A DNA stretch of 9,393 nucleotides from Actinomycetota bacterium (GCA_009698975.1 WLPB01000029.1:1-9393); one strand, 5' to 3'; positions 1 to 6,555 are shown, counted from the first letter of the stretch. Notes: a model not told the origin generated them from the letters alone. Translations and numbers: made by a program.

Positions 1-585
1 AAGAAAAATCAGGGAGACGAGATAGGTTGCAATATCAAATCCATATCCGACTTCAATTGAAAATGTGGAAAAAATAATTCCACCTAATGTGGGGCCGAGA
101 ATAAATCCGATCTGCCAACGAAGTGTCAGAAGATTGCTCGCACTTGGTAAGTCCTCGTGGCTTACGAGCCGGGGCAAGATTGCCCCCATCGAAGGACGTT
201 GCAATCCATCGACACAAGCAAAGAGTCCGGCGGCGATATAGATAGCAATCAGGGATGGCTCGGCGAGTAGCGAATTGAGCAAGAGGCCGGTGACGATCAA
301 GAGCGCTCCGGCCTCGGTCGCCCAGATCAACTTCTTTCGATCCACGCTATCTGCCAGCACTCCGCCATAGAGTCCGAAGATAATCAGAGGGGTAATTTCA
401 ATAATTCCTAAGAGCCCCACAGCCAGGTAAGAACCAGTCAGCTCTTTAATCTGAAATGGCAGCGCGACATATGTAATCATCGAGCCGAGGTAAGAAATCA
501 ACCCGGCAGACCAGAGATTGCGGAAATCCGGGTACTTTTTCAGGGGCGAGAAGTCGATTGCAAGCTTCGATGCCTTGGATTTCAT
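1..585 (-). CDS. MFS transporter, EntS/MFS_3-like exporter (partial, 3' end outside window)
   Basis: I translated the minus strand from ATG at 585-583 and the frame stays open for 195 codons to the window edge, so the C-terminal half is missing. The product begins with a short polar tail and the segment DFRNLWSAGLISYLGSMITY, then alternating hydrophobic helices. The loop GGVLADSVDRKKL (about residues 74-86) matches the MFS motif A between helices 2 and 3, and RPSMGAILPRL (about 129-139) is typical of the MFS_3 'transmembrane secretion effector' group that includes the enterobactin exporter EntS. About five to six membrane helices are visible. It is probably an inner-membrane, proton-coupled exporter of a small molecule; the substrate cannot be read from sequence. 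It lies 52 bases downstream of panB on the same strand. A TAGTAT box exactly 6 bases before the ATG suggests its own leaderless transcript. No Shine-Dalgarno is visible. Confidence 0.88.
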   Translation of the reverse strand, partial: MKSKASKLAIDFSPLKKYPDFRNLWSAGLISYLGSMITYVALPFQIKELTGSYLAVGLLGIIEITPLIIFGLYGGVLADSVDRKKLIWATEAGALLIVTGLLLNSLLAEPSLIAIYIAAGLFACVDGLQRPSMGAILPRLVSHEDLPSASNLLTLRWQIGFILGPTLGGIIFSTFSIEVGYGFDIATYLVSLIFL

Positions 586-591
586 GGCGCA

Positions 592-597
592 ATACTA
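592..597 (-). promoter_or_regulatory. Putative -10 box for the MFS gene (leaderless)
   Basis: The minus strand reads TAGTAT, then six bases (TGCGCC), then ATG. This TANNNT-6-ATG spacing puts the expected transcription start at the A of the start codon. No convincing -35 is seen. The same geometry recurs before nadE, glnA, the 116-residue gene and the heliorhodopsin, which raises confidence. Confidence 0.5.
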
Positions 598-637
598 TTC
601 ATGCGTCGACCGGCCATAGCTCGCTCAGAAAGACTTT

Positions 638-1456
638 TTAATGGAAAGTCTGAGCCTCTGTCGGAAATTGGCCGCCGCGGACTTCTTCCGCAAATTCCCC
701 TGCAGCATCCAGGAGCTCTTTGCGTAAGTTGCGATATGCCTTTGCCAGCTTCGGTGGAGCAGCTGTAAAGCCAGCCATGTCAGTCCAGACCAGCACTTGA
801 GCATCGGTGAACTTTCCGGCCCCGATTCCAATCGTTGGAATTGCTAGCGCCGATGTGATTTCTTGGGCCAACTCTTCCGGAACTAATTCCAGGACGATTG
901 CAAAAGCGCCAGCCTTTTCGAGAGCGAGCGCCGCCGCCACCATGACCTCGCCATCGGTACGTCCCTGGACTCGATAACCGCTGAGTTGATGAAGAGATTG
1001 CGGAGTAAGGCCGAGGTGGCCCATTACAGGAATTCCAGAGGTGGTCAGTTTTTCAACAGTTGCAATATGTGCGCCCTCAAGTTTGACCGCCATCGCGCCA
1101 GCCTCTTTAAAGAAACGAGTAGATGTTGCGAGCGCTTGCTCGGGCGAAGATTCGTACGACCCAAAAGGCAGATCGGCAACAACCATTGCGCGCTTGGACG
1201 CCCTCACAACTGCGCGAGTTAGAGGAATTAGCTCATCAACGGTGACCGGGATTGTGTTCTCTTCGCCGAGAAAATTATTGCCTGCGCTATCGCCGACAAG
1301 AAGAACGGGAATACCGGCCTCATCAAAAATCGAAGCGGTCATCTGCTCGTACGAGGTAAGCATGGCCCACTTCTCGCCGCGCTCTTTCGCGCTACGTAGA
1401 TCGGCGATTGTGACGCGACGATGCTTTGCTCCGCCATAAAGGGTCGTTGTACTCAT
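638..1456 (-). CDS. panB: 3-methyl-2-oxobutanoate hydroxymethyltransferase (ketopantoate hydroxymethyltransferase)
   Basis: PanB transfers a hydroxymethyl group from 5,10-methylenetetrahydrofolate to 2-oxoisovalerate, giving ketopantoate, the first committed step to pantothenate and CoA in the cytoplasm. The 272-residue product covers the whole TIM-barrel family. Visible motifs are VGDSAGNNFLG with metal ligand D56, ADLPFGSY with D95, VKLEGA with K125 and E127, PVMGHLGLTPQ at 143-153, VLELVP with catalytic-type E190, and IGIGAG at 209-214. The ATG at 1456 was chosen because AGGAG lies 8 bases upstream and the protein then begins at the usual point before the RVTIADLR segment. A longer reading into nadE has no family similarity. 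The gene is divergent from nadE (75-base gap), and the MFS gene follows on the same strand. PanB competes with LeuA, also in this window, for 2-oxoisovalerate. Confidence 0.97.
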   Translation of the reverse strand: MSTTTLYGGAKHRRVTIADLRSAKERGEKWAMLTSYEQMTASIFDEAGIPVLLVGDSAGNNFLGEENTIPVTVDELIPLTRAVVRASKRAMVVADLPFGSYESSPEQALATSTRFFKEAGAMAVKLEGAHIATVEKLTTSGIPVMGHLGLTPQSLHQLSGYRVQGRTDGEVMVAAALALEKAGAFAIVLELVPEELAQEITSALAIPTIGIGAGKFTDAQVLVWTDMAGFTAAPPKLAKAYRNLRKELLDAAGEFAEEVRGGQFPTEAQTFH

Positions 1457-1464
1457 TACTTTTT

Positions 1465-1469
1465 CTCCT
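1465..1469 (-). promoter_or_regulatory. Shine-Dalgarno of panB
   Basis: AGGAG on the minus strand lies 8 bases before the ATG at 1456. It decides the panB start and shows that panB, unlike most neighbours, has a true 5' untranslated region. A GAGTAT at minus 1516-1511 could be its -10 box, overlapping the nadE promoter zone, but this is weak. Confidence 0.7.
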
Positions 1470-1519
1470 GCCTCGAAGCCACAGTGGGTCCCCGGGTGTG
1501 CAGAGAAAGGATACTCCCT

Positions 1520-1525
1520 TACTCT
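1520..1525 (+). promoter_or_regulatory. Putative -10 box for nadE (leaderless)
   Basis: TACTCT is followed by six bases (TACCTC) and the ATG at 1532, so transcription would start at the start codon. No Shine-Dalgarno is present at normal spacing and no clear -35 is seen. Confidence 0.5.
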
Positions 1526-1531
1526 TACCTC

Positions 1532-3199
1532 ATGAAGCTGCGAGTAGCGATGGCTCAGATCAACCCCACCGTGGGAGATCTCCTGGGCAATGCCGCACTC
1601 ATCTTGGCTCACGCACAATCCGCCGCAGATAATGGGGCTCACATCGCACTCTTTCCTGAGATGGCGCTGACCGGATATCCCGTGGAAGATTTAGCGTTGC
1701 GCCTCTCATTTCAGGAGGCGAGCAGAGCATCAATCGAAGTCTTAGCTAGCCAACTTCCGCGCGATCTTGTATCTATCGTCGGTTACCTCGATTGCATCGA
1801 CGGCGCACCAGCAAACCGCGTGGCAGTAATTTCAGGGGGCAAAATTCTTGCTCGCTATACCAAGTGCCACCTACCTAATTACGGCGTCTTTGATGAGTAT
1901 CGCAATTTCGTTGCCGGAGATTCAACCCTGGTTGTCCGAATCCATGGAGTCGATGTCGGAATTCTGATTTGCGAGGATCTCTGGATTGACGGCGGTGCGA
2001 CAGCTCGGTTAGCAGCGAGAAAACCTGGACTCGTCCTTGTTCCAAATGGCTCACCCTATGAGCGGGATAAAGATGACACTCGTTTAGCACTAGTTCAGAA
2101 ACGCGCTCGCGAATTTTCGGCGCCACTTGTCTATCTCAATATGACGGGCGGCCAAGATGATCTGGTATTTGACGGCGATAGCATCGCGGTCGATTCAAAG
2201 GGCGCAGTCATTGCTAGAGCTCCACAATTCGAAGATGGCATGGCGCTAATTGACCTAGACCTACAAGGGGCAACAAGTACCCCAGATGTTGTGATTAGTG
2301 AAGGTGAGGTAACACTGGATCGCACACTTGTTCCTGGCATTGCTGCCCGACTTGGCGCAGAAGAAGAAGTCTGGAACGCCATTGTTGTGGGTCTTCGCGA
2401 TTACATAGGTAAGAATGGTTTTTCTGAAGTTGTTATTGGACTTTCCGGCGGCATTGATTCGGCGCTCGTTGCAGCCCTAGCCGTCGATGCCATTGGCCCA
2501 GATAAAGTCCACGGGGTCGCGATGCCGAGCAAGTACTCATCAACTCATTCAATTGAAGATGCCGTAGCACTAGCTGCCAATACAGGTCTCGGACTTCGCA
2601 CCGTATCCATCGAGTCGATGGTGGATGCATACATGGATGAGCTAGAACTTACTGGAATCGCAGAAGAGAATCTGCAAGCCCGTGTTCGAGGAACAACTTT
2701 GATGGCAATCTCTAATCAAGAGGGCGCTCTAGTTTTGGCAACCGGAAATAAGTCCGAGCTAGCGTGCGGATACTCCACTCTCTATGGCGATGCGGTCGGT
2801 GGCTATGCCCCGATTAAAGATATTTACAAAGTCGATGTCTGGGCTCTTGCCAAGTGGCGCAACTCCTTGGCCATTGAGAATGGCGAGACTCCTCCGATTC
2901 CACAGCGTTCGATAGATAAAGAGCCAAGCGCAGAACTTCGCCCTGATCAAAAAGATTCTGATTCACTTCCTGAATATGAAGTACTCGATGAATTACTGCG
3001 CAATTATGTAGATGAAGACTTGGGCCATAACGCCCTGGTAGCGATGGGCTTTGACCCGGAGCTTGTAAAGCGAGTGATTGCAATGGTCGATAAGGCTGAG
3101 TACAAGCGTCGCCAATATCCGCCTGGCCCTAAGGTCTCTAAGCGTGCGTTCGGTAAGGATCGCAGGCTACCCATGAGCTCGAGCTGGCGAGAGCGCTGA
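1532..3199 (+). CDS. nadE: Glutamine-dependent NAD(+) synthetase
   Basis: This enzyme makes NAD from nicotinic acid adenine dinucleotide, ATP and ammonia released from glutamine, the last step of NAD synthesis. The 555-residue product has two domains. The N-terminal carbon-nitrogen hydrolase (glutaminase) domain, about 1-260, carries the triad E43 (FPEMALTGYP), K111 (YTKCHLPNYGVFDEYRNF) and C147 (GILICEDLW). The C-terminal synthetase domain, about 275-555, carries the ATP pyrophosphatase P-loop SGGIDS at 305-310 and ATGNKSELACGYSTLYGD at 403-420, with a C-terminal KRRQYPPGPKVS segment that is usual in the family. The length fits the short two-domain type also found in many Gram-negatives, not the roughly 680-residue mycobacterial form. 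The ATG at 1532 starts directly at the conserved MKLRVAMAQ strand; upstream in-frame codons give unrelated residues. It lies 42 bases before glnA, whose product supplies its glutamine. Confidence 0.97.
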   Translation: MKLRVAMAQINPTVGDLLGNAALILAHAQSAADNGAHIALFPEMALTGYPVEDLALRLSFQEASRASIEVLASQLPRDLVSIVGYLDCIDGAPANRVAVISGGKILARYTKCHLPNYGVFDEYRNFVAGDSTLVVRIHGVDVGILICEDLWIDGGATARLAARKPGLVLVPNGSPYERDKDDTRLALVQKRAREFSAPLVYLNMTGGQDDLVFDGDSIAVDSKGAVIARAPQFEDGMALIDLDLQGATSTPDVVISEGEVTLDRTLVPGIAARLGAEEEVWNAIVVGLRDYIGKNGFSEVVIGLSGGIDSALVAALAVDAIGPDKVHGVAMPSKYSSTHSIEDAVALAANTGLGLRTVSIESMVDAYMDELELTGIAEENLQARVRGTTLMAISNQEGALVLATGNKSELACGYSTLYGDAVGGYAPIKDIYKVDVWALAKWRNSLAIENGETPPIPQRSIDKEPSAELRPDQKDSDSLPEYEVLDELLRNYVDEDLGHNALVAMGFDPELVKRVIAMVDKAEYKRRQYPPGPKVSKRAFGKDRRLPMSSSWRER

Positions 3200-3229
3200 T
3201 TTTGTAACACAGGCGTAATCTCTGGCTGA

Positions 3230-3235
3230 GAGTAT
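3230..3235 (+). promoter_or_regulatory. Putative -10 box for glnA (leaderless)
   Basis: GAGTAT sits six bases (CTAGCC) before the ATG at 3242. The first base departs from TANNNT, but the spacing equals that of the other genes here. The overlapping TATCTA at 3233-3238 is the alternative. No Shine-Dalgarno is visible in the 42-base gap after nadE. Confidence 0.35.
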
Positions 3236-3241
3236 CTAGCC

Positions 3242-4549
3242 ATGTCCTCAGATCAGATGAGCAAGCAACAAGAGTTCGTTCTTCGCACCATTGAAGAACG
3301 CGATATTCGTTTTATCCGTTTGTGGTTTACCGATGTTCTCGGAACCCTTAAGTCAGTGGCTATTGCACCAGCCGAACTGCAAAGTGCCTTCGAAGAGGGT
3401 ATCGGTTTCGACGGATCTGCAATTCAGGGATTTGCTCGCCAACACGAATCAGATATGTTGGCAAAGCCAGATCCTGCAACATTCTCAATTTTGCCATGGC
3501 GTACAGAAGCACCAGGTGCGGCGCGTATGTTCTGCGATATAACTTTGCCTAATGGCGAGCCATCACCAACAGATCCACGCAATGTATTGCGCAGAACTTT
3601 GGCAAAGGCGGCCGAGATGGGTTACACCTGTTACACCCATCCAGAGATTGAGTTCTTCCTCTTTAAATCACAACCCGAAAAAGGCGTTGCGCCAGTTCCA
3701 GTTGATCAGGGTGGCTACTTTGATCACACCCCAGCAGTTGTGGGACATGACTTCCGTCGTCAGGCAATTACTTTGCTGGAAGCGATGGGCGTATCAGTTG
3801 AATTTAGCCATCATGAAGGTGCTCCCGGACAACAGGAGATTGATCTTCGCTATGCAGATGCGTTAAGCACTGCCGATAACATCATGACTTTCCGACATGT
3901 CATTAAAGAAGTAGCGCTAGGTCAGGGTTTCTACGCATCCTTTATGCCGAAGCCGTTTACCGATCACCCAGGTTCCGGAATGCATACTCACGTCTCGCTC
4001 TTTAAAGGCGAAGAGAACGCTTTCTATGATTCCAAGGCAGAGCTCAATCTCTCTGAGACTGGTCGCCAATTTGTAGCGGGAATTTTGAAGCATGCTTCAG
4101 AGATCACTGCAGTGACAAATCAATGGGTCAACTCGTATAAGCGTTTGCAAGGTGGGGGAGAAGCTCCTGCTCTTATCAATTGGGGCCATACCGACCGTGG
4201 TGCGCTTGTTCGTATCCCGATGTATAAGCCAAATAAAGAGAACTCAACCCGCATCGAATTCCGTGCACCAGATTCAGCGTGTAATCCTTATCTTGCATAT
4301 GCAGTGATGATTGCCGCCGGACTTAAGGGTATTGAAGGTAAATACACGCTTGCGCCATCAACGGATTTTGAAAAGCTTCCGGCAAATCTCGATGAAGCTA
4401 TTGCTGTCATGGAGAAGAGCGAACTCGTCCGCGAAACTTTGGGTGAATCAGTATTTGATTATGTCTTGCAGAATAAGCGAGCCGAATGGCTGGACTATCG
4501 TCGCCAGGTGAGCCAATACGAATTAGATAAATACTTACCCGTCCTCTAA
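3242..4549 (+). CDS. glnA: Glutamine synthetase, class I-alpha, GlnA2-type
   Basis: It condenses glutamate and ammonia to glutamine using ATP in the cytoplasm, as a dodecamer in this family. The 435-residue protein has the N-terminal beta-grasp domain (VLGTLKSVAIAP, GFDGSAIQGF) and the catalytic domain. Metal and substrate residues visible are E135 and E137 (HPEIEFFLF), E192 and E199 (HHEGAPGQQEID), H248 (GSGMHTHVSLF), flap glutamate E307 (LQGGGEAPA) and E339 (RIEFRAPDSACNPYLA). It closely resembles what I remember of mycobacterial GlnA2. The tyrosine segment adenylylated by GlnE in class I-beta enzymes is absent: the sequence runs LAPSTDFEKLPANLDEA. R66 (FARQHESDM) corresponds to the arginine that mediates glutamine feedback in Bacillus-type I-alpha enzymes. 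Gene order panB-nadE-glnA2 is a known actinobacterial neighbourhood. Two genes downstream is a heliorhodopsin, a possible regulator. Confidence 0.97.
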   Translation: MSSDQMSKQQEFVLRTIEERDIRFIRLWFTDVLGTLKSVAIAPAELQSAFEEGIGFDGSAIQGFARQHESDMLAKPDPATFSILPWRTEAPGAARMFCDITLPNGEPSPTDPRNVLRRTLAKAAEMGYTCYTHPEIEFFLFKSQPEKGVAPVPVDQGGYFDHTPAVVGHDFRRQAITLLEAMGVSVEFSHHEGAPGQQEIDLRYADALSTADNIMTFRHVIKEVALGQGFYASFMPKPFTDHPGSGMHTHVSLFKGEENAFYDSKAELNLSETGRQFVAGILKHASEITAVTNQWVNSYKRLQGGGEAPALINWGHTDRGALVRIPMYKPNKENSTRIEFRAPDSACNPYLAYAVMIAAGLKGIEGKYTLAPSTDFEKLPANLDEAIAVMEKSELVRETLGESVFDYVLQNKRAEWLDYRRQVSQYELDKYLPVL

Positions 4550-4559
4550 CTCACACCGT

Positions 4560-4565
4560 TAGAAT
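4560..4565 (+). promoter_or_regulatory. Putative -10 box for the 116-residue gene (leaderless)
   Basis: TAGAAT, a near-consensus -10, is followed by six bases (TACAGC) and the ATG at 4572. It is the clearest leaderless promoter of the plus-strand block. TTACCC at 4535-4540 is a poor -35 with a 19-base spacer. Confidence 0.55.
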
Positions 4566-4571
4566 TACAGC

Positions 4572-4922
4572 ATGGCACACCTCGTAATCTCTGGCGAAAC
4601 TCTGCAGCTCAAGCTCTCTGTCTGGGAGATTCTTGGCGCATTCCACTCATCGCCTACTGCTGACCTCAGCCAAGTTGAATCGATTGAGGTAGAAGAAAAT
4701 CCGTGGGTTCGTGGAGTGCTCAAGGGGGTTCGTGCGCCTGGCACTGGAATCCCATTCGTGGTCATGCTCGGCACTATGCGTTATGCAAAAGGTAAAGATT
4801 TTGTAGCGATCTATCGCCGCCGCCCATCAGCGATAGTCACCCTCAAGAGCGGCGAATTTAAGCGCTGGATATTTCAGATTGAAGATATAGGTGAGATTGA
4901 CGCCGTAAAAAAGTTGCTCTGA
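4572..4922 (+). CDS. Small conserved-looking protein of unknown function (possibly PH-like beta fold)
   Basis: A 116-residue soluble protein without signal peptide or membrane segment. I do not recognise a named family with certainty. It alternates short beta-strand-like stretches (HLVISGETLQLKLS, ESIEVEENP, IPFVVMLGTM, DFVAIYRRRPSAIVTL, RWIFQIED) and ends in a short helix (DAVKKLL). This pattern, with the central GVRAPGTGIP turn (residues 52-61) and a GT-x-GKDF-like step, recalls small actinobacterial proteins with a bacterial pleckstrin-homology-like fold; this is inference from pattern only. The start is supported by TAGAAT six bases upstream. It lies 22 bases after glnA and 50 before the heliorhodopsin on the same strand, so a role connecting membrane rhodopsin and cytoplasmic glutamine synthetase is worth testing but unproven. 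Confidence 0.85.
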   Translation: MAHLVISGETLQLKLSVWEILGAFHSSPTADLSQVESIEVEENPWVRGVLKGVRAPGTGIPFVVMLGTMRYAKGKDFVAIYRRRPSAIVTLKSGEFKRWIFQIEDIGEIDAVKKLL

Positions 4923-4960
4923 TAACTAGAGTCTTTAGCGGGTTTCTTGCCCTAAGCCCC

Positions 4961-4966
4961 TAGCGT
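4961..4966 (+). promoter_or_regulatory. Putative -10 box for heliorhodopsin (leaderless)
   Basis: TAGCGT is followed by six bases (TATCTC) and the ATG at 4973. It keeps the TANNNT-6-ATG layout seen before the neighbouring genes. No -35 and no Shine-Dalgarno are evident in the 50-base gap. Confidence 0.45.
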
Positions 4967-4972
4967 TATCTC

Positions 4973-5737
4973 ATGAGCAAAGACCTGACTACTGGAAATC
5001 TCCGTAACTACAACCTGATTGCTGGGGCATTACACCTGGTTCAAATGGGTGCCGTTCTTGCACTCGCAAATGATTTCTGGCTACCCGTGGTCTCTCGGTA
5101 CATGACTGATGCACCAGGACAGCTCAAGTTCGCAGAACCAATAATCTTGCTGAAAGCTCCTGTTGGGTATTTGGTCGCACTTTTTCTTGGTCTCTCTGCC
5201 TTCTTCCACTTCTTAGTTGCATCGCCTCAATTTTTTGGCCGCTACTCCACTGGGCTAAAAGAACAACGCAATTACTTCCGATGGGTTGAATACTCAATCA
5301 GCTCATCCGTCATGATCTTGCTGATTGCAATGATCACTGGAGTCTCAGATGTTGCAGCATTAATAGGGCTCTTTGGGGTCAATGCATCCATGATTCTTTT
5401 TGGCTGGTTGCAAGAGAAGTATGAGACTCCCGGCAACGGTGGCTGGCTTCCATTTATCTTCGGCTGCATCGCAGGAATCGTCCCATGGCTTGCAATTGTC
5501 TTCTATGTGTTGAGTATTGGTGGACCAGCAGATACGAGTGCACCTGTATTTGTCTACGCGATAGTTATTTCTCTCTTCTTGCTCTTTAACGTATTCGCAA
5601 TTGTGCAGTGGCTTCAATATAAGAAGGTCGGCAAATGGTCTGACTATCTTCGCGGAGAGAAGACTTACATCACACTCTCACTCGTTGCTAAATCTGCACT
5701 GGCTTGGCAGATCTTCGGTTCAACCCTCGCTGGATAG
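4973..5737 (+). CDS. Heliorhodopsin
   Basis: A 254-residue seven-helix membrane protein, strongly similar in my memory to the type heliorhodopsin 48C12, which also came from a freshwater actinobacterium. Helices lie at about 13-35, 57-82, 102-124, 127-148, 159-181, 191-215 and 229-250. The retinal Schiff-base lysine is K240 in SLVAKSALAWQIF, the likely counterion is E106 in FRWVEYSISSS, and H21 and H79 match the buried histidines of 48C12 (H23 and H80). GVNASMILFGWLQEKY at 135-150 and NVFAIVQWLQYKKVGKWSDY at 206-225 are family hallmarks. Heliorhodopsins sit with the N-terminus inside, have slow photocycles and do not pump ions, so a sensory or enzyme-regulating role is favoured. It is two genes after glutamine synthetase, and its stop lies 3 bases from the end of a convergent gene. 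No retinal synthesis gene is in the window. Confidence 0.97.
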   Translation: MSKDLTTGNLRNYNLIAGALHLVQMGAVLALANDFWLPVVSRYMTDAPGQLKFAEPIILLKAPVGYLVALFLGLSAFFHFLVASPQFFGRYSTGLKEQRNYFRWVEYSISSSVMILLIAMITGVSDVAALIGLFGVNASMILFGWLQEKYETPGNGGWLPFIFGCIAGIVPWLAIVFYVLSIGGPADTSAPVFVYAIVISLFLLFNVFAIVQWLQYKKVGKWSDYLRGEKTYITLSLVAKSALAWQIFGSTLAG

Positions 5738-5740
5738 AAA

Positions 5741-6127
5741 CTAGCCGTGGGTTCCAAATCTCGATTTCAATTCGTTAAATGGCACCTTATCTACAGTTGA
5801 GTCATAGGCGACTTTAGAGTCCTCAAAGATAAAGAGAGCTGCATTGCCAGCAGTATAAAACGTCCCATCTTTTCGTTGCCCACAGTTGTGTACCTTCCAA
5901 ATGAAACGTCTGTAGAACATCGGCTTCAAGGGATCTGGTTTATGGGGGCGCAGATAGGCGTCATCTTTTGCAATGAAGTAAATTGCAAGCAGGGCACGCA
6001 CAACAGGAACTTTCGCGTACTTATCGAATTTGGTTTCACGCACTATGGGACGAGTCTCCACTGAAAATTCTCCATGGGGAAATCGCCATAGATACTCATC
6101 CATCGAGCTCTCAGAATGTTTCAGCAT
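5741..6127 (-). CDS. Hypothetical soluble protein, 128 residues, unknown function
   Basis: I do not recognise a family. The protein is rich in basic and aromatic residues (LRPHKPDP at 59-66, FYRRFIWKVHNCG at 71-83) with one hydrophobic stretch, VPVVRALLAIYFIA at 40-53, too short and interrupted for a sure membrane helix. There is no signal peptide, and the single cysteine is C82. The ATG at 6127 overlaps the stop of the upstream secreted-protein gene (ATGCTGA), suggesting translational coupling. An alternative start is M9 (codon 6103-6101), which has GAGAG four bases before it. The gene ends in TAG 3 bases from the convergent heliorhodopsin stop, with no terminator between them, so transcripts from both sides should overlap. 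Codon use looks ordinary for the window. Reality as a gene rests on length, coupling and tight packing. Confidence 0.7.
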   Translation of the reverse strand: MLKHSESSMDEYLWRFPHGEFSVETRPIVRETKFDKYAKVPVVRALLAIYFIAKDDAYLRPHKPDPLKPMFYRRFIWKVHNCGQRKDGTFYTAGNAALFIFEDSKVAYDSTVDKVPFNELKSRFGTHG

Positions 6128-6555
6128 TGAAGATCCGCCTTATTGGTCGTCTTTCCCGACTTTCCATTCGACATTTTGTGAACTGTCGTAATTGTATATT
6201 TAACCTTTGCATCCCCGCGATGCCATATGCAAGGCATCGCTATGTTGACAATAACTGTACCGCTTCCACGACTACTCTTAGTAACAGGTGGCGTATTTCC
6301 TCCATCGTTCCTAACGAGCGTGACAGAGACTTGAAGATTTCTTCCCGCTGAAATCCCCTTGCATACAGTTCTTCCGGTTACATTCATCGTTCCTCGGACG
6401 TGAGTGGAAAGATGTGGTTTCTCTGAGGTAAGAATGCACGCTTCAATCACTACCCGATCTGATATCTCGAGCCCTGGAGGCGGCGGCTCTGCAAAGCTGT
6501 AACTTTGAGAAGCGATTAGAAGCAAAGCGATAGCTATTGGAAGTGACTTGCGCAC
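6121..6555 (-). CDS. Secreted small protein with four cysteines, unknown function
   Basis: The GTG at 6555-6553 was chosen because AGGAG lies five bases upstream and it yields an excellent Sec signal peptide: basic start (VRKS), hydrophobic core LPIAIALLLIA at 5-15, polar end and a likely cut after SFA at residue 22. The 144-residue precursor would give a mature protein of about 122 residues, starting with EPPPPG, of beta-rich composition (VVIEACILT, NLQVSVTLVRNDGG, GTVIVNIAMPC, KVKYTITTV). The mature part has exactly four cysteines (C40, C65, C109 and the final residue C144), enough for two disulfides in an exported domain. I recognise no family. The frame stays open upstream into the leuA leader, but that extension lacks support. 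The gene overlaps the following one by 7 bases, so the two probably form a two-gene operon that is accessory to the surrounding core genes. Confidence 0.75.
   Translation of the reverse strand: MRKSLPIAIALLLIASQSYSFAEPPPPGLEISDRVVIEACILTSEKPHLSTHVRGTMNVTGRTVCKGISAGRNLQVSVTLVRNDGGNTPPVTKSSRGSGTVIVNIAMPCIWHRGDAKVKYTITTVHKMSNGKSGKTTNKADLQC

Noticed and set aside
986..1439. Open frames on the plus strand antisense to panB
   Set aside because: They lie wholly inside a certain gene, have no ribosome site or recognisable motif, and are shadows of panB codon use.
1484..1504. CACA...TGTG symmetry in the panB-nadE gap as an operator
   Set aside because: The arms are only four bases long and the interior is asymmetric, so it is not distinguishable from chance.
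1421..1531. Upstream extension of nadE from 1421
   Set aside because: It overlaps the panB start; the conserved MKLRVAMAQ strand begins at 1532, and the preceding residues do not look like the family.
1457..1642. Upstream extension of panB beyond 1456
   Set aside because: It overlaps the start of nadE in antisense and lacks family-like residues; the ATG at 1456 has AGGAG 8 bases upstream.
3214..4595. Exact 13-base repeat CGTAATCTCTGGC before glnA (3214-3226) and inside the start of the 116-residue gene (4583-4595)
   Set aside because: One such match is expected by chance in a window of this size, and the two copies occupy different positions relative to their start codons.
4923..4972. Bulged hairpin CTTTAGCGGG...CCCTAAG between the 116-residue gene and heliorhodopsin as a terminator
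   Set aside because: It needs two bulges and has no T-run; it overlaps the likely heliorhodopsin promoter region.
4973..5737. Ion-pumping type 1 rhodopsin (actinorhodopsin or proteorhodopsin)
   Set aside because: The sequence has heliorhodopsin hallmarks (E106 in the third helix, the GVNASM and SLVAKSALAWQ segments) and lacks the aspartate and carboxylate pump motif of proton pumps.
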